Assembly: GCA_030747695.1 (NCBI GenBank)
Contig: JASLKG010000005.1
Location: 150,599 to 214,598, forward strand
Origin: Candidatus Poseidoniaceae archaeon
GTDB taxonomy: Archaea; Thermoplasmatota; Poseidoniia; Poseidoniales; Poseidoniaceae
Reading direction: 5' to 3'
DNA: 64,000 bases
The notes under the pieces were generated by a model. The model was given only the letters and a program-made list of their open reading frames with translations, did not search any database and was not told where the DNA came from. The translations under genes were made by a program, and so were the position numbers. Positions within the stretch are counted from its first letter, which is position 1, and every line of letters begins with the position of its first letter. Of this stretch, positions 54,743 through 63,161 are shown piece by piece.

Positions 54743-54826
54743 TTATTGGACCATCCCACAATTAGTGCAAATACTTCCTACGACTAAGCCGCCGCAGAAT
54801 ATGCATAAGCTATCGATTCGAATCAT
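54743..54826 (-). CDS. 27-residue zinc-ribbon microprotein (too short for ordinary calling)
   Basis: A 27-codon reading frame with ATG at 54826 and stop at 54745-54743. It encodes two CxxC knuckles, C8-x2-C11 and C20-x2-C23, in a typical rubredoxin-like ribbon layout (CIFCGG ... CTNCGM). It begins 6 nt after the stop of the winged-helix gene and its stop abuts that of the aldolase exactly, so it fills the gap precisely. It could fold only with zinc. Reality is supported by position and cysteine pattern, not by homology. Confidence 0.5.
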   Translation of the reverse strand: MIRIDSLCIFCGGLVVGSICTNCGMVQ

Positions 54827-54832
54827 ATTAGC

Positions 54833-55249
54833 TCAATTTCGACGAATTAAATCCGATGAAGTCTGAACATTTCCGTCAGAATCTATGATGAGTGGCTGAC
54901 CTTCTTTCCATCCAGGGCAATTATCTGAAACCCATATGCGTGTTGCCCATTCGCAGATGTCATAGCCGCCTGATAAGATGCCAGAACGCTTGATGTAGCC
55001 TACTTTGACAATATCCTTATCTTTTGATAAGACATTTCCTAGTTGTTGGGAGGTTGTCCCATGGCGCATTGTACTATTGATATGCTCAAGTATTTCTGCG
55101 GTATTCCTTGGACGGTCGCCCAAGAACTTTTTGATCTTCTCTCTGATTCTTACGGTTTTCATTTCTTTTTCCTCCCTTGTCATGCGTCCAAAATCCCGAA
55201 TCAGTGTGTGTTCCGGTGGCCGCTGTTTACGAGGAGCAAAGCAGCCCAT
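54833..55249 (-). CDS. Winged-helix DNA-binding protein
   Basis: A 138-residue basic protein. Residues about 35-85 look like a winged helix (VRIREKIKKFLGDRPRNTAEILEHINSTMRHGTTSQQLGNVLSKDKDIVKVG). The C-terminus (WVSDNCPGWKEGQPLI) is unusual. It could regulate the divergent 758-residue wHTH gene, from which it is separated by 194 bp containing repeats. The N-terminal Arg/Pro segment may be disordered. Confidence 0.75.
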   Translation of the reverse strand: MGCFAPRKQRPPEHTLIRDFGRMTREEKEMKTVRIREKIKKFLGDRPRNTAEILEHINSTMRHGTTSQQLGNVLSKDKDIVKVGYIKRSGILSGGYDICEWATRIWVSDNCPGWKEGQPLIIDSDGNVQTSSDLIRRN

Positions 55250-55443
55250 ATAACCGTTCTCCCCTCAAATCCCTCTGGAGTTACATACTGTGACATAATA
55301 ATACCATTTTTTGTGCGGTTTTATTCTTAAACTGAGTGTAATAAATCATTCTCCAGTGGAAATATGTAATAAAATGTAACAAGTAAGTTAAATTAAGGCC
55401 AGTATGTTAAAATGTAAGGGCAACTCCGGTTAAAATGGTGTAA
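55250..55443. promoter_or_regulatory. Divergent spacer with AAAATGTAA repeats
   Basis: A 194-bp AT-rich gap between two wHTH genes. AAAATGTAA occurs at 55371-55379 and 55409-55417, 38 bp apart, with a related AAAATGGTGTAA at 55432-55443. The spacing near four helical turns and the two DNA-binding neighbours suggest operators, but a TATA box is not clear-cut. Confidence 0.35.
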
Positions 55444-57720
55444 ATGTTGCATAGTGGGCGCATTCGTTCATCACATCAGCGTAGAATACTAGATTGGTTA
55501 GCCGATGGAGGAGGAACAGTAACGGAAATTTCCAAAGCTTTAGGACTGCGAATGCCCCACGCCTCTGCCGCATTGAAAAAATTACGTAAAACGAATGACG
55601 TAGTACGCGATGATCAACATATCCGCGGCTCAAGATACCGACTATCTTCTCAAGGATTGAACCGATTAGAAGCGGATGGGCTCGAAAGATTGCTGGGACT
55701 TGTGCAGTGGCCACCTCCTCCTGGAGCAGCAGGAATTATTCTTGGAAGAGATGGTCCAATGTTACTATTGGGTTACACATCTAATCCGAAAGGCCCCCTC
55801 TTGGGATTGCCAAATCGTCCTATGGATGATTATTCTGGTGTGTTGAGAAACTCCAATGGAAACAAGGGGGAGCCCCATGAATGGAGATGGGCGGTAATGA
55901 GAGGCGACAAACCATCTTGGTATGATTTAGAAACTCATAGATTAACATCTGCTCCTTCGGAATTAGTTCCAACGACTCTAGCCGCATGGATGGAAAGCCC
56001 GAAAGTGATGGGAGTCATACGTGCAAGGTTATTGGAAGAAGATACGATTTGGCCATTAGGAGTTGGAAGTTGGTTTATGGAGATGCCTCAAGGCTATTGG
56101 CCAGAGTTACCTAATGATTTACGTTCTGGGCCAATTGTAATTGGCCGTGCGGGAAATACTGGTCCATTGGTCAAACCCCAAGGTCCAATTCATGCAAAAT
56201 TAAATCGTCGTTTAGAATTGACACAATTATTATCATCGTTTGGAAATGATTGTTTAATTATAGGCGATGGATCCTTGATTGGGAGGAAAAAATCTCCTCT
56301 TCCATTTGATATAATTGAACATTGGCTAAAGAAAATACATCCTCGTCTAAGTCCTGTTACTATCAAGGAGAGAGCTGATAAATTGATTTCAAATCTTAAG
56401 AATCAACAATCAACAGCCCTCACCCGTCGTTTGTTGGTTGATTTCCCTGGACGTGAATGGAACTCTGAAGTCGAGTATTTGGATACAACAGGGTTATCAT
56501 TAGTAGCAGGAGAATCAATATTATCAACAGTGCTTGCAACCTCAAAGAAACAATTTGTAGTGCATTGGAAATGGAATGAATCTAGTGACGAGTTATACAA
56601 GGTATCTACAGATGAAAGATGCTGTTTACTTATTGCACAAAATTTCAGATCGAACATGCCTTTTCACCTTTCTTCAACAAATGGGCAGTTAAAACTCCAA
56701 TTACCAAGTAGAATACATTTACCAATAAAACTTGAATCCTCTAATTTGTTACGCCCTGAAGATTGGACACCCCCGGGTAAACCATCAGATTTGGAGCGAG
56801 GTAATATGACAACAGTAATCGATGCAAATGAGGAATTAGATGCTCTTTGGGCTGCTTGTTCATTAGCTAATGGCGACGACTCTTGGGCTGATCGTCATGA
56901 ACGTAAATTCCCTTTAGCATCATGGATCGCTTCATCAGAAAGTAGTCGTGTATCGCGTTGGCGTAGAATTTCAAAAGAAGTCGATGTAAAATGGTCAACA
57001 TTATGCAATTTGAAAGATTTCGATTTGGTAGATTTATGCGATATAGCAGTTAGTATTGATGAAGCACTTGATGAGTTAGTAAATCGAATAAGAGCTAATC
57101 CTATGCTTGTTCATCAGAAAGCCGAGCTTGTAAATAATTCAGCTATGGCAACTGCAATCTTACTTTCAATTCAATGGTTTGATGAGTTACCTGATGTAAT
57201 CACAACTTGGCTAAAATCACCAATGAGAATTAAAGAGGTACTTCGCGTTTGTTGGGAAAAATCATTCGTCGAACAACTAATTACATCATCACCAAGTCAT
57301 GCAAGGTTATACGAAGGCGAAATCATATCAAAAGAAGATGCAATTTCAATTATGGAAGAAGTACATTTTGATTTGTGGAAAGATAAAGCAGTAGATTTAC
57401 TCATGCTTGCCCTTTCAACAACTTCGGGAAGAAACAGGATGGCGTTAATTCCATTGCCATGGCCAGTAATATTGTGCCAGCATTCTCTAAAATCTTCAGA
57501 GTTAACTTTGATTCATCATATGGAAAATGGTCCTGGAACCGATTCACTATTGGACTCATATGACGGATTAGTTGCTGCAGAATCTAATAGTCTACCGGGG
57601 CCAGGCCGTACACATCCTCTTTCTGGGTGGCTTTTCCAACAAAAAACACCTCTTATTGAATCAAATGTGACAGGAGATATAGAGATTCATCTTGCTTTAC
57701 ACCGACGGGTTCAACAATGA
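55444..57720 (+). CDS. Large wHTH protein of unknown function
   Basis: A 758-residue protein. Residues 1-75 are a winged helix (RRILDWLADGGGTVTEISKALGLRMPHASAALKKLRKTN). The rest is mostly new to me. At about 95-115 there is a strand-rich stretch (AAGIILGRDGPMLLLGY), then Trp/Pro-rich segments and a helical C-terminal half. No catalytic motif, transmembrane segment or cysteine cluster was found. It ends at the GC-rich region of probable structured RNA. It may be a lineage-specific regulator. Confidence 0.8.
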   Translation: MLHSGRIRSSHQRRILDWLADGGGTVTEISKALGLRMPHASAALKKLRKTNDVVRDDQHIRGSRYRLSSQGLNRLEADGLERLLGLVQWPPPPGAAGIILGRDGPMLLLGYTSNPKGPLLGLPNRPMDDYSGVLRNSNGNKGEPHEWRWAVMRGDKPSWYDLETHRLTSAPSELVPTTLAAWMESPKVMGVIRARLLEEDTIWPLGVGSWFMEMPQGYWPELPNDLRSGPIVIGRAGNTGPLVKPQGPIHAKLNRRLELTQLLSSFGNDCLIIGDGSLIGRKKSPLPFDIIEHWLKKIHPRLSPVTIKERADKLISNLKNQQSTALTRRLLVDFPGREWNSEVEYLDTTGLSLVAGESILSTVLATSKKQFVVHWKWNESSDELYKVSTDERCCLLIAQNFRSNMPFHLSSTNGQLKLQLPSRIHLPIKLESSNLLRPEDWTPPGKPSDLERGNMTTVIDANEELDALWAACSLANGDDSWADRHERKFPLASWIASSESSRVSRWRRISKEVDVKWSTLCNLKDFDLVDLCDIAVSIDEALDELVNRIRANPMLVHQKAELVNNSAMATAILLSIQWFDELPDVITTWLKSPMRIKEVLRVCWEKSFVEQLITSSPSHARLYEGEIISKEDAISIMEEVHFDLWKDKAVDLLMLALSTTSGRNRMALIPLPWPVILCQHSLKSSELTLIHHMENGPGTDSLLDSYDGLVAAESNSLPGPGRTHPLSGWLFQQKTPLIESNVTGDIEIHLALHRRVQQ

Positions 57721-57730
57721 TTGACACTTC

Positions 57731-58006
57731 GATGTGTTTGACCGAACATGCAACATCGATCGGAATGCATTTGCATAATGATGTTCGATACCAATGATTC
57801 GGTCATGTGCCATTGACGAAGATCAGGGTGACGTATAGGATGACTTCTGATGCAAACCGATGGACTATGTGGTCGATAATGGGTCCTCGCTGGACGAAAG
57901 AATGAGAGTGAGACAACCAATCGGCTTCACAGACGCCCTGGTCTAGGGTCAAGCCTCCGAGGAGACTATGAAAGGGGCTGTTATAGGCCGGGGCACACAT
58001 CTTTTT
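57731..58006 (+). ncRNA. Candidate structured RNA in a GC-rich gap
   Basis: The 324-bp gap to the next gene has no credible protein and about 50% G+C by hand count over 57841-58000, well above its flanks. Pairings: GATGTGT (57731) with ACACATC (57995) closes the ends and is followed by TTTTT. GACCGAA (57740) pairs with TTCGGTC (57798), enclosing AACATC/GATGTT and ATGC/GCAT. CCGATGG (57857) pairs with CCAATCGG (57917) with one bulge. GTCC/GGAC and CCCT/AGGG form small hairpins. It lacks the landmark sequences of RNase P, SRP and 5S RNA. Strand is inferred from the T-run. Confidence 0.45.
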
Positions 58007-58044
58007 GCGATTCTTTGAATAGTCAAATTGTCACAGTTGTATAT

Positions 58045-59031
58045 ATGGGGAAGTTTGGCCGATGCATTGTTGGCGGGACTTTTGACAGATTTCATAGTGG
58101 ACATAGCTTGCTGATAAATCACGCTTTAGAAGTTGCAGAACATGTTGAAGTTTGGATTACTTCTGATTCAATGTCTATGTCTAAATCACCATTCATTGAG
58201 TCATTTGAGGATAGAAGAGAAGCGATATTATCATTGCGAAATGAAAGAATAACTACTCATATGTTAGAAGATATACTAGGGCCTGCGCCAAATAGAAAGG
58301 ATTGTGATTCAATAGTATGCACTCCCGAAACTTTAGGAAATTGTCAATTAATCAATGAAAAGAGACTTTCAAATGGATTAATCCCGCTTGAGATTATTGA
58401 GGTTCCATATGCTATTGATGAAAATGGGGGCGTATTATCTAGCTCAAGGATTCGCGCAGGATTGATTGATAGAGATGGTAAATTTTGGATAAATTCTGAT
58501 CAGCGCTTACAAACTCATTATTATCACGATATTTTAGATGAAGAATTAAAGAATCCAATGGGGGAACTTTACAGTGGCCCCGAAGATGCATTAGAGATTG
58601 CTATGAGTGCAGCAATTGAAAACATCGTCCCAGGCGCTTTGATTGCAGTTGGCGATGTATGTGTTTCTAGTTTGCTAGAGCTTGGAATCATTCCTGATAT
58701 TGGATTAATTGACGGCTACACAAAAAGAGAGGAATTGTCTAATAAAGTAGATACCTCCTCATTTGAAATTTTGTTAACTTGTGTCAATCCTGCTGGGCAG
58801 ATTACACCCTCTTTAATAGAATCAATTGATATTGCTATGCGTAGTGATCAAACTACATGTATTGAAGTAGATGGAGAAGAAGATTTAGCGCCACTAATCG
58901 TTCACCTTCTTGCACCTATTGGTACTAATGTTGTTTATGGTCAACCAAGCAAAGGCGTGGTATTACAGTTCACAGATGAGTCAGTAAAAATTAGATGTAG
59001 AGAGTTATTATCTAAATTTGAGGTGAAATAA
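58045..59031 (+). CDS. Bifunctional PPAT + DUF359 dephospho-CoA kinase (CoA synthesis)
   Basis: The start at 58045 gives MGKFGRCIVGGTFDRFHSGH. Residues 1-150 are phosphopantetheine adenylyltransferase with the GTFDRFHSGH nucleotidyltransferase motif and the SSSRIRAG element. Residues about 155-328 match the DUF359 GTP-dependent dephospho-CoA kinase family: GALIAVGDVCV, LIDGYTKRE and VDGEEDLAPL, then GTNVVYGQPSKGVV. The fusion would perform the last two steps of CoA synthesis. The GT2 gene follows with a 1-nt overlap. Confidence 0.9.
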   Translation: MGKFGRCIVGGTFDRFHSGHSLLINHALEVAEHVEVWITSDSMSMSKSPFIESFEDRREAILSLRNERITTHMLEDILGPAPNRKDCDSIVCTPETLGNCQLINEKRLSNGLIPLEIIEVPYAIDENGGVLSSSRIRAGLIDRDGKFWINSDQRLQTHYYHDILDEELKNPMGELYSGPEDALEIAMSAAIENIVPGALIAVGDVCVSSLLELGIIPDIGLIDGYTKREELSNKVDTSSFEILLTCVNPAGQITPSLIESIDIAMRSDQTTCIEVDGEEDLAPLIVHLLAPIGTNVVYGQPSKGVVLQFTDESVKIRCRELLSKFEVK

Positions 59032-60047
59032 TGACATTAGTTTCAATTACAGTTTGTGTTAGAAATGGTGTAAATTGGATTGATGGTTGTATGGAATCTT
59101 TACTAGCTCAAACCTATTCACCGATTGAAATAATTGTAGTAGATGATGGGTCCTCTGATGGTTCAAGGCAAAAAGTAGAATCCTGGGGTAATAAAGAAGG
59201 AATAACTGCTATTTTACAAAACCCTCTAGGTTTGTCAGCTGCAAGGATGGCAGCCGTAGAGAATTCTAATGGTGAATGGGTCGCAATAACAGATATAGAT
59301 GTACGACCCGAATCTACTTGGATTGAACAAATGGTATTAGCTTCTCCCTCACAAGAGGGTGAAGAAGTTGTGGCTGTAACAGGGAGAACGGTTTTTGCTC
59401 AAGCAAATGACATTATTTCACGAATACGCTCAATAGAAATAGCATCGAAATATCGTTCGCGTCCAAGGAGAACTACTCTAGCAAATGGTCCTTGTTCAAT
59501 GTTCAAAAGAGAGCCTTTGTTGAAGATTGGAGGTTTTAATCCAGATTGGTATCATGCGGAGGACATGGAAGTCTCATTAAAATTAATCAAGGAAGGAGGA
59601 ACCATTGTATATACACAAGAAGCAGTTGTGAATCACGTTCCTGAAACAGGATTGTTTAGGTTTTTACACAAACGTAGACGTGATGCAAGAGCACACGTTA
59701 GAATACATCGCAGATATCGTGATATAGAATTCGACTTTCTAGGGTCTTCATGGTTAGTTTTGTCATATGCTCCTGTATTATTTGTTGCATTTTACTCATT
59801 ATTTTTGGGTGCATCAACATATGAAGGAAATTCTTTAATTACTCATTTGAAGGAATTGAGAGAACCATATTTTCTCTTAATACCATTAGGAATTTGGTGG
59901 ATTCTAGCATTCCGTTCAAATTTGAGAAGTGTAGTAATCAATACGAGATTTACTATGTTAGTAATATTAGGATGGTCTCTTGCCCTTTGGCAAGGAATAT
60001 GTTTAGGATATCTCGATGCGTTATTGAAACGCCGAGGTCACTCTTGA
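59031..60047 (+). CDS. GT2-family glycosyltransferase, membrane-bound
   Basis: A 338-residue GT-A glycosyltransferase. The N-terminus reads SITVCVRNGVNWIDGC, then VVDDGSSDGS, the DxD-equivalent TDIDVRPE and HAEDMEVSLKLIKEGG. Three C-terminal hydrophobic helices (about 245-265, 280-297 and 310-330) anchor it. It likely transfers a sugar to a polyprenyl carrier or surface glycan. Its tail overlaps the next gene by 10 nt, convergently. Confidence 0.92.
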   Translation: MTLVSITVCVRNGVNWIDGCMESLLAQTYSPIEIIVVDDGSSDGSRQKVESWGNKEGITAILQNPLGLSAARMAAVENSNGEWVAITDIDVRPESTWIEQMVLASPSQEGEEVVAVTGRTVFAQANDIISRIRSIEIASKYRSRPRRTTLANGPCSMFKREPLLKIGGFNPDWYHAEDMEVSLKLIKEGGTIVYTQEAVVNHVPETGLFRFLHKRRRDARAHVRIHRRYRDIEFDFLGSSWLVLSYAPVLFVAFYSLFLGASTYEGNSLITHLKELREPYFLLIPLGIWWILAFRSNLRSVVINTRFTMLVILGWSLALWQGICLGYLDALLKRRGHS

Positions 60048-60589
60048 TCATCAATTGTCGATAAAGATCGTAAGATAAACCCGGTTGCAATTAATACGAT
60101 AGCAACCGAATATGATCCAGCATCAATCCAGTTCATATGTACGATGCCTCGATAGATGTAAAATCCAAATCCAATTAACAATAACCATGCTCCTATAACA
60201 GCAGACCAACCACCCTCTTCACTACCTACTATGTCAGTCCAAGAATCTGATTTCAAAATACTTTGGAACCATTCTCCAAATGTATTTTCTCCCATCAATG
60301 TTCGTAATCCAAAATAGATTAGTATTCCACACATCAGCATGAAAACTAAGTCACCAGCAACAAATGTTGGAGCATCTTCTTTTGATCCTAATGCAGAATT
60401 TGTCATTTCAAAGGTCAGTAGACCTCCCCACGAAACTCTATGAAAACGATCAACAAGTCCAAGAATATTGAGAATAGCTAGCAGCATCCCCCACAAACCC
60501 ACTCCAAGGTACCAATTTGCAATAACCCGAGTCGGCTCAGTAATCATTGACATAAGGCCACGTTCTTCGCCTTCAGTGGTAGCGCTCAT
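60038..60589 (-). CDS. Four-helix membrane protein of unknown function
   Basis: A 183-residue protein with about four hydrophobic helices (about 28-48, 80-98, 127-147 and 155-175). Short polar loops carry no known motif. It is co-directional with cdc6, after a GC-rich hairpin. Function unknown. Confidence 0.75.
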   Translation of the reverse strand: MSATTEGEERGLMSMITEPTRVIANWYLGVGLWGMLLAILNILGLVDRFHRVSWGGLLTFEMTNSALGSKEDAPTFVAGDLVFMLMCGILIYFGLRTLMGENTFGEWFQSILKSDSWTDIVGSEEGGWSAVIGAWLLLIGFGFYIYRGIVHMNWIDAGSYSVAIVLIATGFILRSLSTIDDQE

Positions 60590-60629
60590 GGCCTGCGCGA
60601 CCTATGACGTAGTTATCAATGTTCAGTAG

Positions 60630-60644
60630 AGCCCCTACGGGGCT
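60630..60644 (-). promoter_or_regulatory. GC-rich hairpin between cdc6 and the membrane-protein gene
   Basis: AGCCCC and GGGGCT pair in a 6-bp stem around a 3-nt loop, with CCCGTAGGG in the centre on the sense (-) strand, 41 nt before the ATG at 60589. On the sense strand GTTTTTGAT precedes it. Same family as the hairpins at 1916 and 34746. Confidence 0.5.
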
Positions 60645-60653
60645 ATCAAAAAC

Positions 60654-61895
60654 TCATAACCTAGATTGATGCCTATATTTATGTTCAAATACTTCAACAA
60701 AGGCAGGTTCGGATTTGCTAATAACAGATTTAGAATCGATATTATTTGGTATGCATGAATTTATTTCTTTAGTACGGCCACCACGCCCTCTTGAAATCAC
60801 TTTTGCAGTTATTAGGCCCAACATATCTAGGTTTGAAATAATTCCAGAAATACGTCTTGCAGTTAGGAATTGAGTTTGCAAAATCACACATGCTTGTTTG
60901 TAAATATCATACACTTCTCCAGTTTGTATATTGCGCAATCCATGTGATTCAATTAACAGTATAGAAGAAAGAACGATTTTTTGTTGTGTTGGTAGGGTTC
61001 GAATTACTGGTGTAACTTGATCAGATTCTATTTGAGCCTGTGCAATTCTCACATGACTTTGATCTACTAATGACATATTTTCCCTTTCAGCAACCTCAGT
61101 TGACACTCTAAGTAAGTCAAGTGCGCAGCGTGCATCACCATGTTCTTGCGCTGCGAGTGCTGCACACAATTCTATTACACCTGGTGCAATGGCATCACTT
61201 GCAATACCTTCAGAAGCTCTCTCTCTCAATATATCTTGAAGATGTTCTGAATTATATGGATTGAAAATAATATCTTGTTGACCTAATCTACTTCGAACGC
61301 GAGGATCGAGGAAATCTGTAAATTTCAAATCGTTTGAGATTCCAATCACGCATGCTCTCGCATTTTTTAATTGAGCATTGAGGTTTGTAAGATTGTACAA
61401 AAGGTCATCTCCAGCTTTCTTTACCAAATGATCAATTTCATCGAGGACAATAACATAAACGCCACCTCTAGAATCCATCCTACGCACTAACTCGGAAAAC
61501 ACACGATCAGTAGGCCATCCTGTAAATGGAATATCTGCTTGCTCATGTTCTTCAAGTAAAGTATTGCCAAGATGAGATAGAACTCTATATTGAGTATCGA
61601 TTTGTCTACAATTAACTAATACTGGATTAACAATACGGCCAATTTGTTCTCCTTTCCTTTCTAATTGATCGCAAACATACCTTGTAACAGCAGTCTTTCC
61701 AGCACCAGTTACACCATACAAAATCATATTAGATGGAATATGTCCTTTCAGTGCTTCAACCAAATTGAAAGACAGGTCTTCAACTTCAGTATCTCTGTGG
61801 GGTAGGTATACAGGTTGATGAGTATGACGCAGTGCCTCTTTGTTTACGAATAGAGTTTTTTGAGTAAGAATGCCATCGAAAATATTTTGAGACAT
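60654..61895 (-). CDS. cdc6: Orc1/Cdc6 replication initiator
   Basis: A 413-residue AAA+ origin-binding protein. Walker A LYGVTGAGKTAV is near residues 59-70, and Walker B is VIVLDEIDHLV near 150, with sensor 1 at ISNDLKF and a winged-helix C-terminal region from about residue 290. The start follows GGAGAAAGGG. It borders a 407-bp intergenic zone with inverted repeats, the typical place for a euryarchaeal origin. Confidence 0.96.
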   Translation of the reverse strand: MSQNIFDGILTQKTLFVNKEALRHTHQPVYLPHRDTEVEDLSFNLVEALKGHIPSNMILYGVTGAGKTAVTRYVCDQLERKGEQIGRIVNPVLVNCRQIDTQYRVLSHLGNTLLEEHEQADIPFTGWPTDRVFSELVRRMDSRGGVYVIVLDEIDHLVKKAGDDLLYNLTNLNAQLKNARACVIGISNDLKFTDFLDPRVRSRLGQQDIIFNPYNSEHLQDILRERASEGIASDAIAPGVIELCAALAAQEHGDARCALDLLRVSTEVAERENMSLVDQSHVRIAQAQIESDQVTPVIRTLPTQQKIVLSSILLIESHGLRNIQTGEVYDIYKQACVILQTQFLTARRISGIISNLDMLGLITAKVISRGRGGRTKEINSCIPNNIDSKSVISKSEPAFVEVFEHKYRHQSRL

Positions 61896-62302
61896 TTTCT
61901 AACACCCTTTCTCCATTGTGAATCACGACTCGAAACACGCACCACGGCGCGTGATGCCTGTAGGGAGTCCGAGTCCGCCATATAAGCCTAATTGCGAACA
62001 AATCCCCTAGGTTGGTATTTACTCACTAAATGGGATTCAATTGATAGTATAAAAAGCATAGAGTTTTTTTACCGATATACGCAATCAAAGTGCTATACTG
62101 TTAACCGGAATCCGGAAGGCTCTGCGCATTTCGATTTGCTATACAATCTCGCGTAATAATATGAAGCCGAAGAGCTCTTGATTGTATCCGAACCTAGGAA
62201 GTAAAAAAATCGTGTAACAATTATCTTTTTTCGCTTCTACCGAAAAACCTCCAAAACACAATCGAGTAAACTAACACCCAACCTTTGTTAAAAAAAAGAT
62301 AA
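61896..62302. other. Probable replication origin region (cdc6-adjacent)
   Basis: A 407-bp gap without genes next to cdc6, partly AT-rich. It holds ATACAATC/GATTGTAT arms (near 62140 and 62180), two GCTATAC direct repeats (62091 and 62138 region), CCTAGG in two blocks (about 62009 and 62193), and a long inverted repeat at 62216-62312. Near cdc6, CACGC/GCGTG and GACTCG/CGAGTC pairs occur in 61927-61975. No classical TTCCAGTGGAAAC-type ORB is seen. The origin role is inferred from location. Confidence 0.55.
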
Positions 62303-62312
62303 TTATTGTAAC
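62216..62312. repeat. Inverted repeat with AT-rich arms and G-poor spacer
   Basis: The left arm AACAATTATCTTTTTT (62216-62231) and the right arm AAAAAAAAGATAATTATTGTAAC (62290-62312) are inverted copies with a 2-nt indel. The spacer of 58 nt is almost free of G. The right arm also ends the MBL-fold gene, and its T-run on the - strand may terminate it. An AT-rich duplex-unwinding element or a terminator pair are both possible. Confidence 0.6.
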
Positions 62313-63073
62313 ATTATACTTCCATCATTATCCACGATGAAAACCATTTCGTCATTACCATGAATTACGTTTGCAGGGAAAACAGGTATTTCATTAGTCA
62401 AGATCTCATAATCTGAATCTACATAGGTATGGGTTACGATAAAGGTAGTCTCTGGATACATATTTGCAATTTTTCTAATATCTGATGGCTTATGGTGATG
62501 TTGAGTATCCACCCATTCAGGAACTCCCATTTCCAGTATCACAAAATTGCATTGCCCGATTCGATTCCATAATTCATCACAAGGCCCAGAATCTCCAGAA
62601 TGTAGCATTTTCCAACCATCATCATGTGTCATCATCCAGCCATGAGGATCCACTTCAGGATCATGATTTACTTCGAATCTTTCAAATGTCCATCTGTTAA
62701 TTTCGGGTAAATCAACCCAATTAATTAGTTTCAGCATTTGATCTAAACTACCAGGGTATGCTAGATTACATAATTCAATCAATCTTGATTTTACTCCACT
62801 CGAACCCGCAACTGTTAGCGGTCTTTCCATCTCTCTATCAGAAATGTAACGTCTTTCAAGCAATAGGAATGGAAATCCAAATACATGATCGCCATGAACG
62901 TGCGTAATCAATATTGTATCTATATCGGATGGAGAGATTCCAGCTCTTCTCAGGCTTGCCAATGCGGTAGGTGGCGCATCTACAATTATATGACGCTCAA
63001 TACAAAGGAATGAATGGTGTCTTCCAGATGGCAGGAATGCATTGCCACTACCAAGCAACTCTACTCGCACCAT
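62303..63073 (-). CDS. MBL-fold metallohydrolase (RNase Z-like)
   Basis: 256 residues from the ATG at 63073. The metallo-beta-lactamase motif HVHGDHVFGFPF (HxHxDH) is near 62-73. MLHSGDSG near residue 160 gives the following metal Asp, and VTHTYVDSDYE the final His. The N-terminus MVRVELLGSGNAF with a glycine turn is that of RNase Z/PqqB-like hydrolases. Substrate: tRNA 3' end or a small phosphodiester. Confidence 0.85.
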   Translation of the reverse strand: MVRVELLGSGNAFLPSGRHHSFLCIERHIIVDAPPTALASLRRAGISPSDIDTILITHVHGDHVFGFPFLLLERRYISDREMERPLTVAGSSGVKSRLIELCNLAYPGSLDQMLKLINWVDLPEINRWTFERFEVNHDPEVDPHGWMMTHDDGWKMLHSGDSGPCDELWNRIGQCNFVILEMGVPEWVDTQHHHKPSDIRKIANMYPETTFIVTHTYVDSDYEILTNEIPVFPANVIHGNDEMVFIVDNDGSIMLQ

Positions 63074-63161
63074 GTTGGCTCCAGGTATCATTTACCTAAG
63101 ATATCATCGCACCAACATTCATGAACATTCCACTGGTGGCGTCCAGCATTCGGTGCTTATG

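Noticed and set aside
57711-57920. A 69-codon frame on the - strand in the GC-rich gap
   Set aside because: Composition is unlike real proteins here (many Arg, His, Cys), it overlaps the end of the upstream gene, and there is no ribosome-binding site.
57721-58010. Identity as RNase P RNA, SRP RNA or 5S rRNA
   Set aside because: The diagnostic GAGGAAAGUCC, GGAAGGGAGCAGCC and 5S consensus segments are not present on either strand.
61920-61985. A tRNA-like stretch with GAGTCCGAGTCCGCCA
   Set aside because: No complete D and anticodon arms can be folded; the resemblance to a T arm is by chance, and the same bases form the repeats near cdc6.
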